Assembly (NCBI RefSeq): GCF_002005145.1
Contig: NZ_CP019698.1
Coordinates: 1,240,001-1,304,000 of the forward strand
DNA: 64,000 nucleotides
Direction: 5' to 3'
Source of the DNA: Desulforamulus ferrireducens
Lineage (GTDB): Bacteria > Bacillota > Desulfotomaculia > Desulfotomaculales > Desulfotomaculaceae
Shown: in pieces, positions 48,303-57,417 of the stretch
How the letters are laid out: each line of letters opens with the position of its first letter
Numbering within the stretch: the stretch's first letter is position 1
Translations under genes and position numbers: made by a program
Notes under the pieces: generated by a model
The model's database searches: none
Seen by the model: the letters and a program-made list of their open reading frames with translations, nothing else
What the model was told of the DNA's origin: nothing

Positions 48303-50852
48303 ATGTATTTTTTTCGTACCATTACCGTTAACCCCAATGTACCGGAGAGAATTGGTCGGCTCAAAGAGTTATCCTATAACCTTTGGTTCAGTTGGCAACC
48401 AGATGCCCTGGAACTATTTCGCAGACTCAATGAGGCAAAGTGGGATGAGTTAAAACACAATCCGGTTAAAATGCTGCTAGAGGTTAACCATGAGGATTTA
48501 CAGAGGGCTGCCCAGGATGCCGAGTTTCTGGAGCTCTACGATAAAGTAATGCTGGACTTAGATAATTATATAAATGGCGACACCTGGTTCAAACAAAAAT
48601 ATCCTGATCTGGCAGACAAGACCATCGCCTATTTTTCCGCAGAATTTGGCCTCCACGAATCATTGCCCATCTATTCCGGGGGACTGGGGGTTCTGGCCGG
48701 TGACCATTGTAAAGCAGCCAGTGACATTGGTTTACCTTTGGTTGGTGTAGGACTGTTGTACAAACAGGGTTACTTTACCCAACAGATAAACCGAGAGGGC
48801 TGGCAAGAGGCTCACTATCCTTATCAAAACTACAACCAAATGCCCGTTAGATCTGCCGTGGACCACGAAGGAAAAGAAGTAATTGTTTCGGTGGAATTGC
48901 CCGGCAGGGAGATCTATCTGAAGGTTTGGCAAATTCAAGTTGGCCGCATTTTCATTTATTTAATGGATGCGGATATCACCATGAATAGTGAACAGGACAG
49001 GCAATTAACCGCCCAACTTTACGGTGGAGATAAGGACACAAGAATTTCCCAAGAAATGATTCTGGGTATTGGTGGGGTAAGGGCCTTACGCAGGCTGGGT
49101 ATTAATCCCGTGGCTTGGCATATCAATGAAGGACATGCCGCCTTCCTATGTTTGGAACGCCTCAAGGAATTAGTGCAGGCAGGGGTACCCTTGGCGGCAG
49201 CCAGAGAGGCTGTACGGGCCAGTACTATTTTTACCACCCATACACCTGTTCCGGCAGGTCATGATGTATTTGAGATAGATAAGGTGGATTTCTATTTACA
49301 TCGCTACTACAATCTGCTGGGCATAGATAAGAGTAGTTTTATGCAGTTTGGCTATGATCACCAGCGGCAAGGCTTTAACATGACTATTTTAGCCATGAAT
49401 TTTGCGGCCTACTGCAATGGTGTAAGTAAGCTGCATGGTGAAGTCAGCAGAAAAATGTTTCATTATTTATATGAGAATATTCCCGTTGAAGAGGTACCCA
49501 TAACATCGGTTACCAACGGCATTCATACCTTAACCTGGATTGCTCACGAGCTGAGGCAGTTGTTGGATGCCCAGCTTGACCCGGCCTGGAAAACTGACAT
49601 CAGTAATCACAGCATTTGGCAAGGGGTAGATAATATACCCGATCAAGAACTCTGGGATATGCATAAGAATTTAAAGAAGAAGGCCATTCAATATGTTAGA
49701 CAATCCATCAGTAACCAAATGGTCCGTAATCAAGAAGCAGCCGAGGATATTGACAGTGTGGCAGAATATTTAAACCCCGATGCTTTTACCATCGGTTTTG
49801 CCAGACGCTTTGCTACCTATAAAAGAGCTACCCTACTGTTCCGTGATAAAGAAAGATTAGCCCGACTTTTTACCCATCCGGAAAGACCGGTGCAGATTAT
49901 CTTTGCCGGTAAAGCACATCCCGCCGATCGCCCGGGGCAGGAATTAATCAAGGAGATTTTTGAGTTATCTCGGCAGGAACCCTTTCGGGGCAAGATAATT
50001 TTTATAGAAAACTATGATATGGACGTGGCCAGACACCTGGTGCAAGGGGTTGACATGTGGCTAAACACACCTCGCTGGCCCATGGAAGCCAGTGGTACCA
50101 GTGGCATGAAGGCCGCAGCCAACGGAGTGATAAATTGCAGTGTACTGGATGGTTGGTGGCCGGAAGCCTATCAACCGGATAATGGATTTGCCATTGGTAA
50201 ACAAACCGGTTATCGCACCGATGATGAACAGGATATGGATGACGCTTATCACCTCTACTCCATTCTAGAGGAGCAAATTATCCCAACTTATTACCAACAG
50301 GTGGATGGATACCCCCAGGAATGGCTCAGGATGATGAAAAACTGTATTAAGAGCATTGCTCCGCAGTTTAGTACCGAAAGGATGGTAAAGGAATACACCG
50401 AGCGCTTCTATAGCGACGCTATTAGACGGGGGGAAAAATTTGCTGCCGATCACTTTCGCCTGGCTACAGAAGTCCATGACTTTAAGAGATATATCAAAGA
50501 TAATTGGCACCATATAGCTATAAAAAATGTACAGATCAATGGTGATAATGAAAGTGAATTAAAGGTAGGAGATTCCCTCTATCTGACAGCCAATGTATAT
50601 TTGGGGCCGATCCAACCTAAAGATGTCAAAGTAGAAGTGGTATATGGTTGTGAAGGGGACCATACCTTGGAACAAATTAAGACAGCCCCCCTTAATCATG
50701 AAGGAACATTGGAGGAAGGCATTCACCAATATCGAGGTGGTTTTACCCTGGATCAGGGAACCTGTGGCTTTACAGTGCGAGTTCGACCGGAACATCCGCT
50801 CTTTGCCACAAAATTTGAATTACCTCTGACCAGTTGGGCCCATAGTTTTTAA
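48303..50852 (+). CDS. glgP: Alpha-glucan (glycogen) phosphorylase
   Basis: 849 residues of the TIGR02094-type phosphorylase. The N-terminal DUF3417 region (RIGRLKELSYNLWFSWQPDALELFRRL) is followed by IAYFSAEFGLHESLPIYSGGLGVLAGDHCKAASDIGLPLVGVGLLYKQGYF. Further marks are WHINEGHAAFLCLERL, FTTHTPVPAGHDVF and TSVTNGIHTLTW; near residue 600, EASGTSGMKAAANG holds the PLP Lys. It releases glucose-1-phosphate from glycogen or maltodextrin. A beta-rich C-terminal extension (about 735-849) matches the family. GGAGGG lies about 8 bases before ATG. No other glg genes are adjacent. The palindrome at 48220 is the likely control site. Confidence 0.95.
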   Translation: MYFFRTITVNPNVPERIGRLKELSYNLWFSWQPDALELFRRLNEAKWDELKHNPVKMLLEVNHEDLQRAAQDAEFLELYDKVMLDLDNYINGDTWFKQKYPDLADKTIAYFSAEFGLHESLPIYSGGLGVLAGDHCKAASDIGLPLVGVGLLYKQGYFTQQINREGWQEAHYPYQNYNQMPVRSAVDHEGKEVIVSVELPGREIYLKVWQIQVGRIFIYLMDADITMNSEQDRQLTAQLYGGDKDTRISQEMILGIGGVRALRRLGINPVAWHINEGHAAFLCLERLKELVQAGVPLAAAREAVRASTIFTTHTPVPAGHDVFEIDKVDFYLHRYYNLLGIDKSSFMQFGYDHQRQGFNMTILAMNFAAYCNGVSKLHGEVSRKMFHYLYENIPVEEVPITSVTNGIHTLTWIAHELRQLLDAQLDPAWKTDISNHSIWQGVDNIPDQELWDMHKNLKKKAIQYVRQSISNQMVRNQEAAEDIDSVAEYLNPDAFTIGFARRFATYKRATLLFRDKERLARLFTHPERPVQIIFAGKAHPADRPGQELIKEIFELSRQEPFRGKIIFIENYDMDVARHLVQGVDMWLNTPRWPMEASGTSGMKAAANGVINCSVLDGWWPEAYQPDNGFAIGKQTGYRTDDEQDMDDAYHLYSILEEQIIPTYYQQVDGYPQEWLRMMKNCIKSIAPQFSTERMVKEYTERFYSDAIRRGEKFAADHFRLATEVHDFKRYIKDNWHHIAIKNVQINGDNESELKVGDSLYLTANVYLGPIQPKDVKVEVVYGCEGDHTLEQIKTAPLNHEGTLEEGIHQYRGGFTLDQGTCGFTVRVRPEHPLFATKFELPLTSWAHSF

Positions 50853-50858
50853 TAGCAA

Positions 50859-50886
50859 GATACCTGGTTTTGCCAGGTATTTTTCT
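50859..50886 (+). terminator. Terminator of glgP
   Basis: ATACCTGG, loop TTTTG, CCAGGTAT, then TTTTC. Confidence 0.87.
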
Positions 50887-51050
50887 TTAACCATTTTGGA
50901 AGAAGTTTATTAGGAAGTTAGGAATTGGTTCTGATACGAAATAAATCTACTTTACTGTGACAAATTGTTTTGCTACTATTAAAAACGTAATTCGATAAAA
51001 GTTAATGCTGATTTTTGTAAATATTTAAAATTCAGGAGAGGTGATAAATA

Positions 51051-51845
51051 ATGCATATTATCGTATGTGTTAAACAAGTTCCTGATACAACAGAAGTGAA
51101 AATAGATCCCGTTACAAATACATTGGACCGCTCCAGTGCGCCGGCTATTATTAATCCCTACGATAGTCACGCTGTGGAAGAGGCTGTGCGAATAAAAGAA
51201 GAACATGGCGGTAAGGTCACAGTTATTTCCATGGGACCACCTAATGCTGTGGACGTGATTAAAAGATGTATTACTTTAGGTGCAGATGACGGATATTTGT
51301 TAAGTGATAGAGCCTTTGCCGGTTCCGATACCCTGGCCACCAGTTATATCCTGTCCCAGGGTATAGCCTATATCAGCCGCCAGGAGCCAGTTGACCTAAT
51401 CATATGCGGTAAGCAAGCCATTGACGGCGATACCGCCCAGGTTGGTCCGGGTATTGCCCGACGCTTAGGCATACCACAATTAACCTATGTTAATCATATC
51501 GCTGGACTGGACCTGGCAAATAAAGAAATCAAGGTTCACCGTAAACTGGATGAAGCCTACGAAGTGGTGGTAGCTAAGCTGCCCTGTCTGCTGACGGTGG
51601 AAAAAGAGATTAATGAATTAAGATATTCTACACTTCCCAACATGTTAAGGGCCGTTCGTTACCAACCCAAGGTTTTGACAGCGGCTGATCTGCAGGCAGA
51701 TATATCCATGATGGGTCTCAAGGGATCTCCCACCTCGGTCAGCAAAATTTTTGCACCTTCCCAGAGAAGCGGGGGAGAAATTCTCAAAGGCCAGGATCAA
51801 CAACTTGTAAGTCAGCTTGTAGAAAAGCTGGTTCAATGCATCTAG
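51051..51845 (+). CDS. etfB: Electron transfer flavoprotein beta subunit (FixA/EtfB)
   Basis: 264 residues: MHIIVCVKQVPDTTEVKIDP, INPYDSHAVEEAVRIKEEHGGKVTVISMGPPNAVDVIKRCITLGADDGYLLSDRAFAGSDTLATSYIL, then ICGKQAIDGDTAQVGPGIARRLGIPQLTYV, all typical of EtfB. The EtfAB dimer binds FAD at the subunit interface and, with FixCX-type partners, can bifurcate electrons. AGGAGAGG lies about 10 bases before ATG. It is the first gene of etfB-etfA-fixC-fixX. The usual substrates are NADH as donor and quinone plus ferredoxin as acceptors; the direction here is not shown by sequence. Confidence 0.95.
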   Translation: MHIIVCVKQVPDTTEVKIDPVTNTLDRSSAPAIINPYDSHAVEEAVRIKEEHGGKVTVISMGPPNAVDVIKRCITLGADDGYLLSDRAFAGSDTLATSYILSQGIAYISRQEPVDLIICGKQAIDGDTAQVGPGIARRLGIPQLTYVNHIAGLDLANKEIKVHRKLDEAYEVVVAKLPCLLTVEKEINELRYSTLPNMLRAVRYQPKVLTAADLQADISMMGLKGSPTSVSKIFAPSQRSGGEILKGQDQQLVSQLVEKLVQCI

Positions 51846-51884
51846 AAGGAGTCAGACCCCAAAAAAGTCGAAAGGGTGAATAAT

Positions 51885-53177
51885 GTGGCGGTAAAAGTAA
51901 CTCCAGCCTGCATGGGCTGCCAAGCCTGTCTTGGGGCTTGCCCTGAGGAGGCTTTATATATGAATGAAGATGGCGTTTGCCGTGTTATTGAGGAAAAATG
52001 CACAGAATGCGGTCAGTGTGTGGATGGCTGCCCGGTAACTGCCCTAGAGTTGCCTAAGGTTAGCTCTGCAGAAACCACAGTGGCGGAAGCAACAGAAAAT
52101 GAAACTGTCAAGCCGCAGCAACAGGACAAGCCTGCTGAGAAAGCGGTGCAGTTAAAGGGTGAGTTAGCGGCTTATCAAGGGGTTTGGGTATTTATTGAGC
52201 AAAGGGAAGGTATAGTAGCACCGGTATCTTTAGAACTTTTGGGTGCCGGGCGACAACTGGCCGATAAGCTTGGCGTGGAACTGTGCGGTGTACTGTTGGG
52301 TGACCAAGTTAGCGGCTTGGTTAATATGCTTTATGAATACGGAGCCGATAAGGTTTATCTGGCTGAGCACCCACTTTTACATTTTTATCGCACAGAAACC
52401 TATATGAAGATTTTTGTTGAATTGGTGCAACAATATAAACCGGAGATTATTTTAATGGGTGCCACCACCACCGGGCGCGATTTAGCCGGTGCAGTGGCAA
52501 CGGATCTAGCCACTGGCCTAACAGCCGATTGTACTGGTCTGGATATCGATTTAGAGCAAAGACTGCTGTTAGCCACCCGGCCGGCCTTTGGCGGTAACAT
52601 TATGGCCACCATTCTCTGTAAAAAGCATCGTCCCCAAATGGCCACTGTTCGTCCCAAGGTTATGAAAATGGCTGCACCGGTGCCAGGACGTCGGGGTGAA
52701 TTAATTATCAGCGAGGTAAATTTGCAGGAGGAAAAGCTGTTAACCAAAGTTCTGGAGATTGTGAAGGAACAAGGGGAACAGGTCAATTTGCAAGAGGCAG
52801 AAATTATTGTGGCCGGTGGTCGTGGTTTGGGAGACCGGGAGAACTTCCGCAAGCTTTGTTTTGGTTTGGCTGAGGCCATTGGCGGCAAGGTGGGTGCTTC
52901 CCGGGCGGCTGTGGAAGCCGGTTGGATAGAACAAAAATATCAGGTAGGACAAACGGGAGTTACCGTGGCACCGAAAATATATTTTGCCCTGGGCATTTCC
53001 GGTGCCATACAACACCTGGTGGGTATTCGAGGCTCGGATATTATCATCGCTATCAACAGCGATCCGGAAGCCCCCATCTTTAAGGAGTGCACTTACGGTA
53101 TTGTGGGTGATGTCTTTACCATTGTACCGCTGCTCATCGAACAGTTGAAGGAAAAAGGGGGGATTCTCTGTGCCTGA
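51885..53177 (+). CDS. etfA: Electron transfer flavoprotein alpha subunit with N-terminal ferredoxin (EtfA/FixB)
   Basis: About 430 residues. Residues 5-60 carry two [4Fe-4S] motifs, [15 protein letters not shown] and [16 protein letters not shown] charged linker ([23 protein letters not shown]) leads to Etf[61 protein letters not shown], and the C-terminal FAD site [36 protein letters not shown]. The added ferredoxin gives an extra electron path not present in aerobic EtfA. AAAGGG supports GTG 51885 over GTG 51876. The gene overlaps fixC by 8 bases. Confidence 0.93.
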   Translation: MAVKVTPACMGCQACLGACPEEALYMNEDGVCRVIEEKCTECGQCVDGCPVTALELPKVSSAETTVAEATENETVKPQQQDKPAEKAVQLKGELAAYQGVWVFIEQREGIVAPVSLELLGAGRQLADKLGVELCGVLLGDQVSGLVNMLYEYGADKVYLAEHPLLHFYRTETYMKIFVELVQQYKPEIILMGATTTGRDLAGAVATDLATGLTADCTGLDIDLEQRLLLATRPAFGGNIMATILCKKHRPQMATVRPKVMKMAAPVPGRRGELIISEVNLQEEKLLTKVLEIVKEQGEQVNLQEAEIIVAGGRGLGDRENFRKLCFGLAEAIGGKVGASRAAVEAGWIEQKYQVGQTGVTVAPKIYFALGISGAIQHLVGIRGSDIIIAINSDPEAPIFKECTYGIVGDVFTIVPLLIEQLKEKGGILCA

Positions 53178-54465
53178 GAAATTTGATGCTATCGTGGTGG
53201 GGGCAGGCGTAGCCGGCCTAGCTGCTGCTTATAAAATGTCCCAGGCGGGCTTGTCTGTGGTGGTCATTGAACGTGGCGACTATCCCGGTGCAAAAAACGT
53301 TATGGGTGGCGTATTGTATCGTTCCATGATGGAGGATCTTATTCCTGAATTTTGGAAGGAAGCCCCGCTACAGAGACCAGTGGTGGAACAACGCTTTTGG
53401 TTCATGGATATTGATTCGGTAGTTACCACCGGTTATAAAAGTCAGGATTGGGCCAGAGAACCCTATAACTGTTTCACCGTTTTCCGGGGCCAATTTGATC
53501 AATGGTTTGCCCGTAAATGTACCGAGGCCGGTGTAGTAATTGTTAACGAAACATTGGTGGAAGAGTGTCTGGTGGAAAATGACAAGGTGGTAGGGGTACG
53601 TACCAACCGTCCGGAAGGAGATATCTATGCCAACGTGGTGGTACTGGCCGATGGGGTCAACTCTCTGTTAGCTAAACAATTGGGTTTTCACCAGGAGTGG
53701 CAACCTCAGCAAGTGGCCCTGGCTGTCATGGAAGAATTGAAATTACCCTCTGAGGTGATTGAGGAACGCTTTAATCTGGAGCCAGGGATGGGAACAACCA
53801 TTGAAATATTTGGCGGTGGCACCCTGGGCTTGGTGGGCACTGCCTTTATCTACACCAACAAAGAGCATTTGTCCCTTGGTGTAGGGGCGTTACTTTCCCA
53901 GCTCAGACAGGCCAAGATAAAACCCTATGATTTACTGGAAAACCTTAAAAAACATCCTGCCGTACGTCCCCTCATCCGTAACGCAGAACCTGTAGAATAC
54001 TACGCTCATTTGATTCCCGAGGGGGGATATAAGGCTGTCCCGCAATTGGTTGGCAACGGTGTGGTGGTGGTGGGTGACGCCGCCCAACTGGTCAATGGTA
54101 TTCACCGGGAAGGCAGTAACCTGGCCATGACCTCCGGTCGACTGGCTGCGGAAGCTATAATTCGCGCCCATCAAATGGGAGAATTTGACCGGCGTGCCTT
54201 ATCCCATTATGAAGAAACCCTGCGCAACAGTTATGTCATGGCTGACTTGAAAAAATACAAAGACTCCTCGCATCTGTTTGAGAAAAACCCCAAGTACTTT
54301 AACGAATACTTGCCTGCTGCCAACATGGCCTTGCATGAAATGCTCACAGTGGATGGTACCAGTAAGAAGGACAAACAAAAACGAATTATGCAGCGCATAT
54401 TAGGTGGTAACTCCCTGTATTCTGTAGGGAAAGACCTATATCAGGCATGGAAGGCGATGAGATAA
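53170..54465 (+). CDS. fixC: FixC-type flavoprotein (ETF:quinone oxidoreductase family)
   Basis: 431 residues. The FAD motif VVGAGVAGLAAAYKMSQAGLSVVVIERGDYPGAKNVMGG opens the protein. FTVFRGQFDQWFARKC, VVVLADGVNSLLAKQLG, and VVVGDAAQLVNGIHREGSNLAMTSGRLAAEAI are the other GR2-family blocks. FixC receives electrons from EtfAB and passes them to menaquinone. GTG 53170 follows AAAGGGGGGA and overlaps etfA. The last codons overlap the next start (TAATG). There is no membrane helix; quinone binding is expected at a hydrophobic patch. Confidence 0.94.
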   Translation: MPEKFDAIVVGAGVAGLAAAYKMSQAGLSVVVIERGDYPGAKNVMGGVLYRSMMEDLIPEFWKEAPLQRPVVEQRFWFMDIDSVVTTGYKSQDWAREPYNCFTVFRGQFDQWFARKCTEAGVVIVNETLVEECLVENDKVVGVRTNRPEGDIYANVVVLADGVNSLLAKQLGFHQEWQPQQVALAVMEELKLPSEVIEERFNLEPGMGTTIEIFGGGTLGLVGTAFIYTNKEHLSLGVGALLSQLRQAKIKPYDLLENLKKHPAVRPLIRNAEPVEYYAHLIPEGGYKAVPQLVGNGVVVVGDAAQLVNGIHREGSNLAMTSGRLAAEAIIRAHQMGEFDRRALSHYEETLRNSYVMADLKKYKDSSHLFEKNPKYFNEYLPAANMALHEMLTVDGTSKKDKQKRIMQRILGGNSLYSVGKDLYQAWKAMR

Positions 54466-54785
54466 TGAAAGAGAACTTCACTACCAAGATTCGCGAATTA
54501 AAAACCGAGATTAATATTGATGATAAGCTCTATTTAAACCGCTGGAAGCCGGATCATCAATCCCATTTAGAAATCATTGATCCCAAGGTGTGTGAGGCTA
54601 AATGCAGCGGTAAGGATTGCACGATCTTCTGTCCCGCCAGGGTTTATGAATGGCGGGATGGGCGTATCGCTGTAGGTTATGAAGGCTGTTTGGAATGTGG
54701 AGCCTGTCGTATAGGCTGTCCTCACCAGAACATCCGTTGGCGTTATCCAAGGGGTGGCTACGGTGTGCAATTTAGATTAGCATAA
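54465..54785 (+). CDS. fixX: FixX-type ferredoxin-like protein
   Basis: 106 residues of the FixX/YdiT ferredoxin-like family: IDDKLYLNRWKPDHQSHLEIIDPKVC, then CSGKDCTIFCPARVYEWRDGRIAVGYEGCLECGACRIGCPHQNIRWRYPRGGYGVQF. Seven to eight Cys support one or two clusters, as in the ETF-QO C-terminal domain. It works with FixC as its electron relay. ATG 54465 overlaps the fixC stop. It is the last gene of the ETF operon. Confidence 0.93.
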   Translation: MKENFTTKIRELKTEINIDDKLYLNRWKPDHQSHLEIIDPKVCEAKCSGKDCTIFCPARVYEWRDGRIAVGYEGCLECGACRIGCPHQNIRWRYPRGGYGVQFRLA

Positions 54786-54807
54786 TGATAAAAAGTCATG
54801 CTAAAAA

Positions 54808-54845
54808 GTGATCTTTATCAACGGAAAGTGATATAGATCACTTTT
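54808..54845. promoter_or_regulatory. Tandem CRP/FNR-like palindromes (also a possible terminator) between fixX and hcp
   Basis: GTGAT-CTTT-ATCAA (54808-54821) and GTGAT-ATAG-ATCAC (54828-54841) share the 5-4-5 layout and lie exactly 20 bases apart. The second is part of an AAAGTGAT/ATCACTTT stem followed by T, so it can also be read as the fixX terminator. CRP/FNR-family HcpR regulates hcp in other anaerobes. Confidence 0.5.
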
Positions 54846-55031
54846 TTTTGTTTCTATAAGTTATATTATTGTTCCAATGGAAAACCACTAAATGGCAAAC
54901 AGCATATTTTATAGAATTTTAAGAAAATTAATACTTTTGTAAGTAGGAATATGTTAGTATTTGTTGAAGTGTTTCATCTTAAGTTAAATAACTAGCTTTT
55001 TGGTGATAAAAAAATAAAGGAGGTTATGGCA

Positions 55032-56660
55032 ATGTTCTGTAATCAATGTGAACAAACTGCTAAGGGAACAGGATGTACTGTGGTTGGGGTGTGTGGTAAA
55101 AAACCTGAAGTGGCAGCCCTGCAGGATTTGCTGCTCCATGCCCTGAAGGGGTTGGCCCTTTACGCCGGTGAAGGAAATAAACTGGGCATCATTGACCGAG
55201 AAATGGATCGCTTTACCGTAGGGGCAATTTTTACTACCTTAACTAACGTAAACTTTGACGCTACTCGCTTTGTTCCCCTTATCAATCAATGCGTACAATA
55301 CCGGGAGGTTATGAAGGAAAAGGTGGCTGCGGCCGGTGGCCAGGTAAGCTTTGCCGACCCCTCTGCCAGCTTCCAGCCAGCAGCAGACTTGGACGGTTTG
55401 GTAAAACAGGGTGAGGAAGTGGGTCTGGTCAATGACCATGATGCCCCTGCTGATATCCAATCCTTACAGCAAATTTTAGTTTACGGCATCAAGGGTATTT
55501 CTGCCTATGCTGATCATGCCCGTATTTTAGGGCAAGAGGATGATGTTGTTTATGCCTTTATCTATGAAGGCTTGGCCGCCCTCACTAACAAGGATTTAGG
55601 CCTCAATGATTGGGTTGGATTAGTGCTCAAGTGCGGAGAAATTAACCTGCGCGCTATGGAACTGTTGGATGCAGCCAATACCGGCAAATTTGGCCACCCT
55701 GTACCAACTGAGGTTCCGCTGGGCCATAAAGCAGGTAAGTGTATTTTGATTTCCGGCCATGACCTGCAAGATTTAGCTAACCTATTGGAACAGACCGAGG
55801 GCAAGGGAATTTATGTCTACACCCATGGCGAAATGTTACCCACCCACGGCTATCCCGAATTGAAGAAATACAAGCATTTTTACGGGCATTATGGTACCGC
55901 CTGGCAGAACCAAAAGAAAGAGTTTGCTGCCTTCCCCGGCGCCATTCTGATGACTACCAACTGCATTCAAGATCCCCAGGCTTATATGGATAATATTTTC
56001 ACCACCGGTATGGTTGGTTGGCCTGGTGTACAGCATGTGCAAAACGGCGATTTCGGTCCGGTTATCGAACGTGCTCTGGCTATGCCAGGTTTTGCAGAAG
56101 ATGAAGATAAAGGCAGCGTGATGGTAGGTTTTGCCCGCAACACCGTGATGAGTGTAGCTGGTAAAGTAATTGAAGCAGTTGAAAATGGTGACATTAAGCA
56201 CTTCTTCCTGGTGGGCGGTTGCGATGGTGCCAAGGTTGGACGTAGCTACTACAGCGAATTTGTGGAAAAGGCTCCCCAAGATACCGTTATCCTAACCCTG
56301 GCCTGTGGTAAATTCCGCTTCTTTGATAAGAAATTAGGTGATATCGGCGGCATTCCCCGTCTCTTAGATGTCGGTCAGTGTAACGATGCTTATTCCGCCA
56401 TTCAAATTGCTGTGGCGCTGGCCGATGCCTTTGAATGCGGTGTAAATGACCTGCCCCTGTCCCTGATATTATCCTGGTACGAGCAAAAGGCTGTAGCTAT
56501 CTTACTTACCCTGCTCTACCTGGGCATCAAGGATATTCGTTTGGGACCCAGCCTGCCGGCCTTCATCACACCAAACGTGCTGGATGTACTGGTGAAAAAC
56601 TTTAATATTAAACCCATTACCACTCCGGATGAAGATCTGGCTGCTATTCTGAACAAATAA
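55032..56660 (+). CDS. hcp: Hybrid-cluster protein (hydroxylamine reductase)
   Basis: About 542 residues. Cys residues 3, 6, 15 and 21 (MFCNQCEQTAKG, then C-x5-C) form the C-x2-C-x8-C-x5-C pattern for the N-terminal [4Fe-4S] of Hcp from strict anaerobes. Hybrid-cluster ligands are in GILMTTNCIQDP-like (AILMTTNCIQDP), FLVGGCDGAKVGRSYY, LTLACGKFRF and LDVGQCNDAYSAI. The protein reduces hydroxylamine in vitro and acts as NO reductase or S-nitrosylase elsewhere. AAAGGAGG is 8 bases from ATG 55032 and only 2 from the in-frame ATG 55026, so 55032 is the start. No Hcr gene follows. It is monocistronic. Confidence 0.96.
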   Translation: MFCNQCEQTAKGTGCTVVGVCGKKPEVAALQDLLLHALKGLALYAGEGNKLGIIDREMDRFTVGAIFTTLTNVNFDATRFVPLINQCVQYREVMKEKVAAAGGQVSFADPSASFQPAADLDGLVKQGEEVGLVNDHDAPADIQSLQQILVYGIKGISAYADHARILGQEDDVVYAFIYEGLAALTNKDLGLNDWVGLVLKCGEINLRAMELLDAANTGKFGHPVPTEVPLGHKAGKCILISGHDLQDLANLLEQTEGKGIYVYTHGEMLPTHGYPELKKYKHFYGHYGTAWQNQKKEFAAFPGAILMTTNCIQDPQAYMDNIFTTGMVGWPGVQHVQNGDFGPVIERALAMPGFAEDEDKGSVMVGFARNTVMSVAGKVIEAVENGDIKHFFLVGGCDGAKVGRSYYSEFVEKAPQDTVILTLACGKFRFFDKKLGDIGGIPRLLDVGQCNDAYSAIQIAVALADAFECGVNDLPLSLILSWYEQKAVAILLTLLYLGIKDIRLGPSLPAFITPNVLDVLVKNFNIKPITTPDEDLAAILNK

Positions 56661-56682
56661 GATAAACCTCAAAGTATATCAA

Positions 56683-56726
56683 GGGAAGTGTCGCATGACT
56701 TCGGTTTTGCGATACTTCCCTTTTTT
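56683..56726 (+). terminator. Terminator of hcp, GTGTCGCA family
   Basis: GGGAAGTGTCGCA (56683-56695) and TGCGATACTTCCC (56708-56720), then TTTTTT. Confidence 0.9.
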
Positions 56727-56838
56727 ACCTGAAAACTAGCTGTAAGCAGGTAGACTGACTGTCCCATAAGGAAAGTGAAGAGTATGGATGCGTTCATTGA
56801 CAAGAGCAAAGGCTCAGAGTATGATTAAAGCTAAGGAT

Positions 56839-56848
56839 TACAGATGTA
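56839..56848. promoter_or_regulatory. BlaI/MecI-type operator upstream of blaI
   Basis: TACAGATGTA matches the TACA-N2-TGTA core of BlaI/MecI operators. It lies 16 bases before the blaI start. Confidence 0.72.
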
Positions 56849-56864
56849 GTTTAAGAGGTGTAAC

Positions 56865-57239
56865 ATGAGACCATTGCCGAAAATATCCGATGCTGAGTGG
56901 CAGGTTATGAAAGTCATTTGGGCTGAGTCACCTGCTACAGCCAATGATGTAATAAAAAAACTGGACGGTGTTATGCCCTGGAATGACAAAACCATTAAGA
57001 CCCTGTTAGGCAGGCTGGTTAAGAAAGGAGCAATTTCTTACCAAAAGGAGGGGAGGACTCATGTTTATTTTCCCCTTGTTTCTGAAGAGGAGTGCATTAA
57101 GGAGGAAAATCGCTCCTTCCTGAAAAGAGTCTATGACGGAGCCCTTAGTGTCATGTTTGTTAATTTTCTTGAACAGCACAAACTATCGCCCAAAGAAATT
57201 GAAGAGTTAAAAGAAATTCTGGATAAAAAACAGCAGTAA
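56865..57239 (+). CDS. blaI: BlaI/MecI-family repressor
   Basis: 124 residues. The winged helix is ISDAEWQVMKVIWAESPATANDVIKKLDGVMPWNDKTIKTLLGRLVKKGAISYQKEGRTHVYFPLV, and the C-terminal dimer helices are FLKRVYDGALSVMFVNFLEQHKLSPKEIEELKEILDKK, both typical of BlaI. The protease-sensitive region between them is kept. BlaI represses bla genes until the BlaR1 sensor triggers its cleavage. Here the adjacent blaR1 is reduced to a fragment, so this BlaI may no longer be inducible. AAGAGGTG precedes ATG. Operator-like sites lie before this gene and before the bla fragment. Confidence 0.93.
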   Translation: MRPLPKISDAEWQVMKVIWAESPATANDVIKKLDGVMPWNDKTIKTLLGRLVKKGAISYQKEGRTHVYFPLVSEEECIKEENRSFLKRVYDGALSVMFVNFLEQHKLSPKEIEELKEILDKKQQ

Positions 57240-57252
57240 AGGGGTATTAATC

Positions 57253-57417
57253 ATGGAAAATTTCAATTTTATCCCTTGGCTGCTGAAAACATCCTTTGCG
57301 GGAAGTTTACTGGTTGGGTTAATTTTACTCATCAGGTTTATTTTTAGGAATGAATTAGCTCATATAAAGAGAAAGGATCTTTGGCTCAATTGGCTGCTGT
57401 ATATGCTGCGTGTTTAG
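57253..57417 (+). pseudogene. blaR1 remnant with internal and 3' deletion
   Basis: 54 residues: MENFNFIPWLLKTSFAGSLL, VGLILLIRFIFRNELAHIKR, KDLWLNWLLYMLRV. The first 32 residues look like the first membrane helix of a BlaR1/M56 sensor. The text then jumps to NELAHIKRKDLWLNWLLY, which resembles the HELAHxKRKDL zinc motif that normally lies about 150 residues further on. So an internal segment is missing, and so are the rest of the peptidase domain and the penicillin-binding sensor domain. The zinc-motif His is Asn. A spaced ATG follows blaI by 13 bases, as in intact operons. It cannot act as a sensor. Confidence 0.82.
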
